From NCBI GenBank assembly GCA_026874595.1, contig CM049319.1:68103917-68167916 (forward strand): 64,000 nucleotides of DNA. Reading direction: 5' to 3'. The notes beneath the pieces are model-generated. The model searched no databases. It was not told the origin of the DNA and saw only the letters and a list, made by a program, of their open reading frames with translations. Both the position numbers and the translations under genes were made by a program. Origin of the DNA: Sipunculus nudus (lineage: Eukaryota; Annelida; Sipuncula; Golfingiida; Sipunculidae). Positions 53,801 through 61,926 of the stretch are shown one piece after another. Positions within the stretch are counted from its first letter, which is position 1. Each line of letters starts with the position of its first letter.

Positions 53801-54950
53801 CCTCGTATATGAACCGTTCCGCCGAGTAGAGCATAGGAAAGTGAACCTCGTATATGAACCGGGCCACCGTGTAGAGCATAGGAAAGTGAACCTCGTTGTT
53901 GAACCGTGCCACCCTGTAGAGCATAGGAAAGTGAACCTCGGATATGAACCGTTTCGCCGAGTAGAGCATAGGAAAGTGAACCTCGTATATGAACCGTGCC
54001 ACCGAGAAGAGCATAGGAAAGTGAACCTCGTATATGAACCGTTCAGCCATGTAGAGAATAGGAGAGTGAACCTCGTATGTGAACCGTGCCGCCGTGTAGA
54101 GCATAGGAAAGTGAACCTCATTGTTGAACCGTGCCACCCTGTAGAGCATAGGAAAGTGAACCTCGTATATGAACCGTGCCACCGTGTAGAGCATAGGAAA
54201 GTGAACCTCGTATATGAACCGTGCCACCGTGTAGAGCATAGGAAAGTGAACCTCGTATATGAACCGTGCCACCCTGTAGAGCATAGGAAAGTGAACCTCG
54301 TTATTGAACCGTGCCACCCTGTAGAGCATAGGAAAGTGAACCTCGTATATGAACCGTTCCGCCGAGTAGAGCATAGGAAAGTGAACCTCGTATATTAACC
54401 GTGCCACCGAGTAGAGCATAGGAAAGTGAACCTCGTTGTTGAACCGTGCCACCGAGTAGAGCATAGGAAAGTGAACCTCGTTCTTAAACCATTCCGCCAT
54501 GTAAGGCAGAGGACAGTGAATCTGGTTGTCGAACAGTGCCGCCGTGTAGAGCATAGGAAAGTGAACCTCGTATATGAACCGTTCCGCCGAGTAGAGCATA
54601 GGAAAGTGAACCTCGTATATGAACCGTGCCACCGAGTAGAGCATAGGAAAGTGAACCTCGTATATGAACGGTGCCACCGAGTAGAGCATAGGAAAGTGAA
54701 CCTCGTATATGAACCGTTCAGCCATGTAGAGCATAGGAGAGTTAACCTCGTATGTGAACCGTGCCGCCCTGTAGAGCATAGGAAAGTGAACCTCGTATAT
54801 GAACCGTTCAGCCATGTAGAGCATAGGAAAGTGAATCCCGTTGTTGAACCGTGCCGCCGTGTAGAGGATATGAAAGTGAACCTCGTATGTGAACCGTGCC
54901 GCCGCGTAGAGGATATGAAAGTGAACCTCGTATATGAACCGTGCCACCGA
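46980..54950. repeat. Array segment Z: 1.7-2.0-kb higher-order repeats
   Basis: TATATTAACC variants recur at about 48637, 50525, 52550 and 54393, spacings of 1,888, 2,025 and 1,843 bp. The 2-bp deletion (GTGACTCG) is present at about 47459, 48942 and 52766. Marker units lie at 47016, 47869, 49352, 51332, 52637, 53175 and 54480. The pairs 51332/52637 and 53175/54480 both show the 1,305-bp (29-unit) spacing also seen in Y and A. The units resemble the right part of Y, so Z looks like repeated local amplification of that part. Confidence 0.8.
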
Positions 54951-56225
54951 GTAGAGCATAGGAACGTGAACCTCGTATATGAACCGTTAAGCCATGTAGA
55001 GTATAGGAGTGAACCTCGTATGTGAACCGTGCCGCCGTGTAGAGCATAGGAAAGTGAACCTCGTATATGAACCGTTCAACAATGTAGAGCATAGGAGAGT
55101 GAACCTCGTATATGAACCGTGCCGCCATGTAGAGATTAGGAAAGTGAACCTCGTATATGAACCGTTCCGCCGAGTAGAGCATAGGAAAGTGAACCTCGTA
55201 TATGAACCGTGCCACCGTGTAGAGCATAGGAAAGTGAACCTCGTATATGAACCGTGCCACCCTGTAGAGCATAGGAAAGTGAACCTCGGATATGAAACGT
55301 TCCGCCGAGTAGAGCATAGGAAAGTGAACCTCGTATTTGAAACGTGCCACCGTGTAGAGCATAGGAAAGTGAACCTCGTTGTTGAACCGTGCCACCCTGT
55401 AGAGCATAGGAAAGTGAACCTCGTATATGAACCGTGCCACCGTGTAGAGCATAGGAAAGTGAACCTCGTTGTTGAACCGTGCCACCGAGTAGAGCATAGG
55501 AAAGTGAACCTCGTTCTTAAACCGTTCCGCCTTGTAAGGCAGAGGACAGTGAATCTGGTTGTCGAACCGTGCCGCCGTGTAGAGCATAGGAAAGTGAACC
55601 TCGTATATGAACCGTTCAGCCATGTAGAGCATAGGAGAGTGAACCTCGTATATGAACCGTGCCACCGAGTAGAGCATAGGAAAGTGAATCTCCTTGTTGA
55701 ACCGTGCCACCGAGTAGAGCATAGGAAAGTGAACCTCGTATATGAACCGTTCCGCCGAGTAGAGCATAGGAAAGTGAACCTCGTATATGAACCGTGCCGC
55801 CGTGTAGAGGATATGAAAGTGAACCTCGTATGTGAACCGTGCCGCCGTGTAGAGGATATGAAAGTGAACCTCGTATATGAACCGTGCCACCGAGTAGAGC
55901 ATAGGAAAGTGAACCTCGTATATGAACCGTTCAGCCATGTAGAGCATAGGAGAGTGAACCTCCTATGTGAACCGTGCCGCCCTGTAGAGCATAGGAAAGT
56001 GAACCTCGTATATGAACCGTTCCGCCGAGTAGAGCATAGGAAAGTGAACCTCGTATATGAACCGTGCCACCGTGTAGAGCATGGGAGAGTGAACCTCGTA
56101 TGTGAACCGTGCCGCCGTGTAGAGCATGGGAGAGTGAACCTCGTATGTAAACCGTGCCGCCGTGTAGAGCATAGGAAAGTGAACCTCGTTGATGAAACGT
56201 GCCGCCGTGTAGAACATAAAAAAGT
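54951..56225. repeat. Decayed right edge of the 45-bp array
   Basis: Units stay in 45-bp register, but private changes become frequent. Examples are GGAACGTGAACC (54961), GTTAAGCCATG (54986), a 2-bp loss at about 55007, GTTCAACAATG (55074), GAAACGTTCCGCC (55295), a TTCCGCCTTGTAAGG marker (55513), CTCCTTGTTG (55690) and GATGAAACG (56190). The last recognisable unit ends with AGAACATAAAAAAGTG, after which the repeat stops. Accumulation of private changes is expected at the edge of an array that is homogenised mainly in its interior. Confidence 0.85.
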
Positions 56226-57302
56226 GTGATTAGGTTTCCGGCGGAGGTATGATTGCTGGCTCAGATTACAGATCAGACGTTTTTAGTCATTGCAAACGCA
56301 TATTTGAACTATTTGTTTAATTAATAATATAACAAAATGTATTATAGTTCCTTGTTTTATGTGTATATCAATCGCATTCATGTAAAATGTCCATACATGA
56401 ACATAATATAGTTTATGTAATATGTTAAAGGAAAGGAAAAGTAAATGGTGAATATTAATAGTTAAGACTTACAATGTTCAGAGGTTAAATATTGCCCAAA
56501 TCCCATATGATGTCTGCGATCAGGAAAAGTAGATTATCCGTATTGTGTTTATCGATGTCGTTATAGTTCTCCACTGTAACTGGGGTGATTTCAGGATTTA
56601 GGAAAAGGAAGGGTCCAACCCAGGGACAAATGACACGACCTAAAAAAGGTCCCAAGGTTCATAAAAGGGAGGGGGTCAAGGCCGCAGATAATTGGTCCAA
56701 AAAAAGGTGCGGCGGCCAAAAAAAAGGGGGCGGGGGTCTGGACCCCTGGACCAGTTTGTGCCTTTAACAGTGTCTGCTGAAAATAAGAGTAAAGAATCTA
56801 AGAGGTAATTAGCCCTCCTTTACCGTGAGCGGGATGTCGACGGGAGACAGGTGAAACACGCAGGTAAAGACAGGTATTAAGTGGAACTTGTGTCGATACT
56901 TCATCGTCATCACGACATGATAAGCCTGAAGAGGCGAAATGTAATATATGGCCGAGGAGAGCGACATGCATATACTAACAGACCTACGGTGAGCGCGCTA
57001 CGGTGAATGTCTGTCATACATTTGCCAGATATAATATTTTACTGTCGGTTTGTCTGTCAGATTTATGTATAAAAGTAATTAACAGAATATGTTGAAATTA
57101 TATAGAGATTTAGGAAAACAACTAAGAAAAAATCAACGAAATTTAAGAGGAAATCTGATTCACCACATGTTTGTTTAATGGCTACTCTCCCATTATGACA
57201 TTTCATTTCATTAATAAAGTCTGTTGATATTTATTACATAGCGCTTTATTCTGGAGGTGGCCTGGGATAGGGTTGTTGACCCATTACAACATTATGTGAC
57301 TG
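56226..57302. other. AT-rich flank next to the array, no gene seen
   Basis: Base composition changes abruptly to AT-rich right after the last unit. A GGCGGAGGT motif lies 12 bp past the array edge, in TTTCCGGCGGAGGTATG at 56236-56252, and resembles the terminal motif of the dispersed element further right. A purine-rich stretch (about 56590-56740) with runs of A and G gives a 60-codon Lys/Gly-rich forward frame that I consider accidental. No splice-bounded exon or known domain was recognised. Confidence 0.6.
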
Positions 57303-57359
57303 CTGGCGGAGGTTTGATGTCTTCAACAACATCTTGTTTTTATTTATTACCTCCGCCAG
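57303..57359. repeat. 11-bp perfect inverted repeat (CTGGCGGAGGT / ACCTCCGCCAG)
   Basis: CTGGCGGAGGT at 57303-57313 and ACCTCCGCCAG at 57349-57359 are exact reverse complements separated by 35 bp. The right arm is also the head of the dispersed element copy at 57349. The left arm looks like the tail motif of another copy, so the pair may be two element ends lying side by side, not a functional hairpin. Confidence 0.75.
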
Positions 57360-57615
57360 GAGGCTATGCTTTCATCCTCGTTCGTTTGTGTGTGTGTGTG
57401 TTTGAACGGAATCTCATGAAATTTTCAGGGCATTTCTAGGATAGGCATACACAGATTGGATTAGATTTTGGAGTTAATACAGAATATGCCCCGGGATCAT
57501 AAACGTCATCAAGGAAATTCACAAATGCACAGTCAATTTTATGCACGTTACAGCACGTATGAACCTGGAAATAAGGGTCGAGGAAGTGAATGCGAACCCC
57601 CGAAATGGCAGAGGC
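57349..57615 (+). mobile_element. Dispersed non-autonomous element of about 270 bp, copy 1
   Basis: The head ACCTCCGCCAGGAGGCTATG is followed by CTTTCATCC, a short (TG)7 run (57387-57400), ATGAAATTTTCAGGGCAT, AACGTCATCAAGGAA, a segment with ACAGTCAATTTTATG, GAAGTGAATGCGAAC, and the tail GGCAGAGGCTT. The tail is the inverted complement of the head motif with one mismatch. Copy 2 at 58034 shows the same blocks in the same order. There is no coding capacity and no clear target-site duplication. The class is uncertain: a MITE-like element or a Helitron-related fragment are both possible. Confidence 0.65.
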
Positions 57616-58033
57616 TTACATTTCTTAGAATGTAGATTTCTAGTCAATAAATACTGCTGCTTGCATTCAATGATGCTTGCAAACTTTGATTTTTTTATTT
57701 ATTTTTGTTTTGTTCGCGAGGATTTACAAGATAATCGCGAATATAAAACCTTCATTGTGCCACGTGTGCACAATTGAATCTCACATATATTGCGCCGGTA
57801 GTGTCAGTATTAGCATGTATGTACTTGCTTTATTTGATATGTGAATAGAGGCGCCCCTCTGGTGGGTTTTTTCTACATTTTCATGGAATTTTAATTTTAT
57901 GATGGAGGCTTGCAAATAACAATAACCGTGTGAATTACTCAGCTATGTTTTCAGGTTTTGTTATGTATATATGTATATTGCTAATGAGAGTTTCTTCAGC
58001 TGAACCAGACTGGTGGCGCAACCTGTATTTATT
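57616..58033. other. Spacer between the two element copies, no gene seen
   Basis: This stretch is AT-rich. A GC-rich string, GCGCCCCTCTGGTGG at 57851-57865, resembles a CTCF core on one strand. GATGGAGGCTTGC at 57902-57914 resembles the dispersed element's tail. GGTGGCGCAACCT at 58012-58024 is identical to a motif in the tandem repeats near 60758. A forward frame at 57541-57777 lies mostly inside element copy 1 and its flank and shows no protein features. Confidence 0.55.
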
Positions 58034-58305
58034 GCCTCCGCCAGGAGGGTACGCTTTCATCCCGTGCATGTGTTTGTGTGTGTGTGTATGAATTGTTCAC
58101 AACATAACCCACGCCAACTTGAACAGAATCTCATAGGTTTGTCAGGGCATGGTGCGGCACATGGCTCGGGTTCAGGAACGTCATCAGGAATATAAAAAAT
58201 GTACAGTCACTTTTGTATTGATGAATAGGAATATGGGGCGAATAAGTGAATGCGAACACGATTTATGGAGCAACCCACAAAAGGCACCAACCATAATGCG
58301 GAGGC
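58034..58305 (+). mobile_element. Dispersed non-autonomous element of about 270 bp, copy 2
   Basis: GCCTCCGC at 58034-58041 and GCGGAGGC at 58298-58305 are exact inverted ends. Internal blocks shared with copy 1 are CCAGGAGG with ACGCTTTCATCC, a TG run (58075-58087), AACGTCATCAGGAA, ACAGTCACTTTTGTATTG and AAGTGAATGCGAAC. It is about 272 bp long and in the same orientation as copy 1, 685 bp downstream. The copies have diverged considerably, so these are old insertions or fragments. Confidence 0.65.
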
Positions 58306-60310
58306 TTGTATTCCATAGATTTCGAGTTTCATTTATTTTTTTGCGCCTTTTTTTAAGTTCCAGCAATCTGAGCAACATAAAATCCGGCCTGAGTATGTGT
58401 AGTATATGCTTACTCATTGTTATAACATTATTGTTTTAAATATTGCTGTAGGATATATACTGTGCTTTATGCAAATGGTATAAATCTTGTTATACATATT
58501 TAAAAAGGTATCATTATACCGAGTGAAATACGATCACTTTTATGTGTTAATTTTTTTGTAACATATTTGTATACACTTGTTATACATTTTTATACACCTT
58601 CATCATCCATCTTTATGAGAACGTTAAGGTTGGCTTAATCCTTTCAGATGAAAAATTCTATGGAAACTATTCACAAAAACTAATATATATATATCTTCTA
58701 AGGGATACATACTCCTCAGTGAACATTATGATTTGACGTATAATAAAAGCTTCCTTTTATAAGTCTACATATATAGCTTTTAGCTTATATTTACTCATAT
58801 GAGTTGTTTACAACCGTTTTTTTTACACACACTCCAAATTGAACTGGAACCGCGAAAAAGTGGTGGTTATTTTGAGGTGGTCCGTAAACAGAGTTTTTTG
58901 TTAGGCGAGGTTTGAACACATAGTGCACTTATAGTTTTATAAGATTGCTTTGTGAATAAAATAACATTCAAATAAAACAGCGAACAGCCCGGTCAGTTTT
59001 GTTCAAACAAAAAGGGAGCAAACCCGTTTCCTTTGCTTGTTGAAAGACAAACAACAAGCAGTTTCCAGCACACGAGGGAGTGGGCTATGTGTACCCTTCC
59101 GCCAGAGTTTATTACTTCTCGAAACGAAACTCTTCTGTTTGGGCATTGTGGGACGGCCGGGACTTCTTGTCCCAACTGTCAAATTTTAAAAGCAAAATTT
59201 GTTACAATTCAAGGAAACACCTGTTAACATTCCACATGCGTAAGCTTACATAAAATATTACTTATTCTGTTATGTCCTTAACACAAAAAACACAATGTTT
59301 TTAGCCATTAAATAATTCTTATCCAACACACTTGAACGAACTACATTGCCCTCTTCATTTCATTTATACATACGGGGCTTGTGTATTTAGAAGGCCGGTG
59401 CAATTTAGGGTTAGGTTTTTTCTTCAACAATCATTAAACAGCAGAGCAGTACTGTTGAGAGCCCGAGTCCGCGCAGTGTATAATCTATGTGGGGCGGGGC
59501 TTTGTCCAGTGTGTAGGTGACGGTCTTCGTCCTCAACATAGGATACAGATGAAACGAAATGGAAAAGTTGTCAGTCGGTCACCACACCACGGTGTAAAAC
59601 ATTCTAATACTGGTTGAGAAACCCTAGGAAAAATTTATTGCGGGCGTAATTGCCTAAAATGGCATAGAGAAGTATTCGCTATCTGATGATGTATAAACTC
59701 GTTCGCGTCACTGGCACCGGAGTTTAATGATTACGACAAGGACACCCGCGGATCAGCCCAGCAGGATTTACTTTTGCCCTAGACCAATGAATGGTTAAAT
59801 ATTATTTTTTTTACTAGACGGCAGCACCTATTAGTAACCCTTCCAAACAATATCGACAAGCGCAACTAGCTTCATTCACGGAACGTCACGGTTTATTACA
59901 AAGAATTTAAAGTTCGATCCTGGAGTGTACGTTTATTTACATTTTTGTGGCATATCTAATTATTTACGGCCTTGTAGGTGTAGTGGACTGCGTAAAATTA
60001 GGATATTTAGAGTAAATATGGATATAAGTAATTACCATAATTCTCAGTCCATTCATAGCTTTTGAATTGTGGATGGCAGGTTTGACTTAGTTTGAAAATA
60101 AGGTCGAGTGTACTGGTCTGAACTTTGACTTGTGCTGCCACCTGATGGTGAAACCCAGCACTCCCTGGTGAAGCAAGTAGTGGTTAAGAATGTAGCGTGT
60201 ATCCAAGCGGTTTCATTCCATTTAAATGGCCCATTCATATACCAGATATGGTACATATACGTGAAACATAGTGTGTTCTCCTTAAAATATTATGGTATCT
60301 TCAGATATTT
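58306..60310. other. AT-rich spacer, no gene seen
   Basis: This is about 2 kb without a recognisable gene, RNA or large repeat. Small items seen are an 8-bp stem-loop (GCTTGTTG 59035-59042 with CAACAAGC 59052-59059), a GC box-like GGGGCGGGGC at 59491-59500 with TATAATC upstream at about 59479, and several AATAAA strings. Short frames at 58149-58439, 58993-59227, 59332-59520 and 60053-60344 have no domain, no convincing start context and overlapping competitors on the other strand. Confidence 0.5.
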
Positions 60311-60351
60311 GTATCCGCCAGTTTGGCGAATACTATGTTTTTGACCGGGTT

Positions 60352-60375
60352 CCGCCGCCGCCGCCGCCGCCGCCG
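60352..60375 (+). repeat. (CCG)8 microsatellite
   Basis: Eight perfect CCG triplets follow GACCGGGTT and are followed by CGTTCC. The run sits just inside the head of the Helitron-like element. It produces a proline or glycine run in overlapping short frames that I do not regard as genes. Confidence 0.95.
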
Positions 60376-60536
60376 CGTTCCTTTCCGGAGAACTCCTCTG
60401 AGGCTACTGGACTGATTTTTCCTAAACTTACACCAATTATCGGGTCACATGTGAACTGGTGCCTAAACAATTGGCGTTGACCTCTGACCTTTCCTCTCTG
60501 CCCAGCGTCCATTTGTGCGCCTGTTTTCACACATAA

Positions 60537-61860
60537 ACCCACATATCTCGGGAACCGTTTGACCAATCAGGAAAAATGTTTTGTACAAATATAGCCCTTG
60601 GATAGCTTTATAACATACACAAAAATGGTGGCGCCACCTGCAACCATTTTTGCATTTTTTGGGGATAAAATCACTCATATCTCGGCAGTGGTTTGACATA
60701 TCTGCCTAAAATTTTGCAGGTTTATACATCCTGGACAGCTTTCTTGATTTTATTACAGGTGGCGCAACCTACGTTCTAGTTTACGCTGCAGACATCAAAG
60801 CTCATATCTCGGGAATCGTTTGACCGATTAGGCCAAAATTTTCCATGTGTATAGATCTCACATAGCTCTTTATCATACACAAAACTGGAGGGGCAACCTG
60901 CAACCATTTTTGCACAGCGTCTGTCTGTTTGTCTGCCGTGGGCTAAAATCACTCATATCTCAGTAGTGGTTTTATCATGCACAAAACTGGAGGGGCAACC
61001 TGCAACCATTTTTGCACAGCGTCTGTCTGTTTGTCTGCCGTGGGCTAAAATCACTCATATCTCAGTAGTGGTTTTATCATGCACAAAACTGGAGGGGCCA
61101 CCTGCAACTATTTTTGCACAGCGTCCGTCTGTTTGTCTGCCGTGGGATAAAACCACTCATATCTCGGCAGTGGTTTGACATATCTGCATAACATTTTGCA
61201 GGTTTATACATCCTGGACAGCTTTCTCGATTTTATTACAAGTGGCGCCACCTACGTTCTAGTTAACGCTGCAGACATCCAAGCTCATATCTCGGGAACCA
61301 TTTGACCGATTGGGCCAAAATTGTGCATGTGTATAGGTCTGACATAGCTCTTTATCATACACAAAACTGGAGGGGCAACCTGCAACCAATTTTGCACAGC
61401 GTCTGTCTGTTTGTCTGCCGTGGGCTAAAATCACTCATATCTCAGTAGTGGTTTGACTTATCTGCCTAAAATTTTGCAGGTTTATACATCTTGGATAGCT
61501 TTCTCGACTTTTTGGCAGGTGGCGCCACCTACATTTTATGTTTATGCTGCAGACATTCAGGCTTATATTCAGGACTGGTTTGACATATCCCCCTGAAATT
61601 TTGCATTTATACAGATCTCACATAGCTCTTAATTATACACAAAATTGGTGGCGCTACCTGCCACCATTTTTGCACAAGTCCTTCTGTTTATCTGCTGTGG
61701 GATAAAATCACTCATATACATTTAGTGGTTTGACTTATCTGCCTAAAATTTTGCGTATGTATACAACTTGGACAGCTTTCTGGATTTTGTGGTAGGTGGC
61801 GCAACCTACATTCACATTTCTGCTGCAGACATCCATGCTAATATGCAACACACCTCACAC
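60537..61860 (+). repeat. Tandem repeats of about 278 bp, each a dimer of related half-units
   Basis: ACTCATATCTC-type starts occur at 60673, 60951, 61155, 61433 and 61710. Spacings of 278 bp (60673-60951 and 61155-61433) and 277 bp (61433-61710) show the full unit. Each unit contains two related halves of about 129 and 149 bp. Both have CTCATATCTCGG, then GTTTGAC, then AAAATTTTGC, then TATA, then a GGTGGCGCNACCT-like string. A partial unit precedes at about 60537. The palindrome AGGTGGCGCCACCT is perfect at 61517-61530. This is the body of the Helitron-like element. Confidence 0.9.
60871..61176 (+). repeat. Three copies of a 102-bp sub-repeat within the 278-bp array
   Basis: TATCATRCACAAAACTGG recurs at 60871, 60973 and 61075, exactly 102 bp apart. 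The copies are nearly identical; the third has CACCTGCAACTA for CAACCTGCAACCA. The join reads CAGTAGTGGTTTTATCATG. It links the GTTT of one half-unit start to the TTTATCAT inside the next half-unit, leaving out the bases between. This explains why one interval between full-unit starts (60673 to 61155) is 482 bp, that is 278 plus two times 102. Confidence 0.9.
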
Positions 61861-61926
61861 TATTTCCCCTTGCCACTCAATCCATGCCTCACTTTACCCG
61901 TTCCACTCTGATTTTGGCCGATACAC

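Larger units (their letters stand above)
1227..55566. repeat. Divergent marker monomer, 35 copies within the array
   Basis: One unit type differs from the consensus far more than any other. It has GTTCTCAAACCATTCCGCC followed by TGTAAGGCAGAGGA, and the next unit opens CACTGAATCTGG. Starts are 1227, 2483, 4373, 5633, 6893, 7703, 9681, 10941, 12333, 14673, 18363, 21963, 23268, 24796, 25966, 28349, 29654, 31046, 32531, 35004, 36309, 37701, 40446, 42741, 44136, 44586, 45981, 47016, 47869, 49352, 51332, 52637, 53175, 54480 and 55513. Three sub-types exist: the main one (19 copies); GGCAAAGG with GATTCTGG (7 copies, at 7703 and in the A blocks); and GTTCTTAAACC with GGACAGTG (9 copies). It is never adjacent to itself and sets the register of the higher-order repeats. 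Confidence 0.9.
1..56225. repeat. 45-bp tandem array (minisatellite/satellite), about 1,249 units, left edge outside window
   Basis: The same 45-bp unit follows itself without a spacer from base 1 to about 56225. The commonest unit starts AAGTGAACCTCGTATATGAA and ends GTAGAGCATAGGA. It is about 49% GC and has three CpGs. Variation is concentrated in a few places: TATATG, TATGTG or TTGTTG after CTCG; GTGCCACC, GTGCCGCC, GTTCAGCC or GTTCCGCC in the middle; and GAGCATAGGA, GAGCATAGGAG or GAGGATATGA at the end. The same variants recur in the same order over kilobases, so this is a higher-order-repeat array and not a random mixture. Phase is kept throughout except at a few 2-, 3- and 4-bp deletions. 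It could be satellite DNA or an expanded internal repeat of a transposon. Repeat identity is certain; a function is not visible. Confidence 0.98.

Noticed and set aside
1-56225. CRISPR array
   Set aside because: The repeats abut directly with no unique spacers, the unit variants are internal to the repeat, and the surroundings are eukaryotic with no cas genes.
1-56225. Gene for a giant 15-residue-repeat structural protein
   Set aside because: Forward frame is closed by copied stop variants (31 TATATTAACC, 22 TATAAGAACC) and copied frameshifts; reverse frames are open in several registers at once; no unique N- or C-terminal region, signal peptide or exon boundary is visible.
56585-56767. 60-codon Lys/Gly-rich forward frame
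   Set aside because: Arises from a purine-rich low-complexity stretch; no domain or gene context.
57541-57777. 78-codon forward frame
   Set aside because: Overlaps the dispersed element copy 1 and poly-T-rich flank; the residues reflect low-complexity DNA.
58149-58439. Overlapping frames on both strands (96 and 77 codons)
   Set aside because: Lie across element copy 2 and AT-rich flank, mutually overlapping, with no recognisable family.
59400-59420. Telomere-like GGGTTAGG
   Set aside because: Single occurrence only, no tandem TTAGGG run.
59479-59500. Promoter (TATAATC followed by a GC box)
   Set aside because: Order and spacing do not fit a core promoter (GC box downstream of TATA) and no credible coding region follows.
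60292-60699. Proline/glycine-run frames on both strands
   Set aside because: Produced by the (CCG)8 tract and Helitron-like repeat sequence.
60966-61178. 70-codon forward frame with an internal 34-residue repeat
   Set aside because: It is a translation of the 102-bp sub-repeat, whose length is divisible by three.
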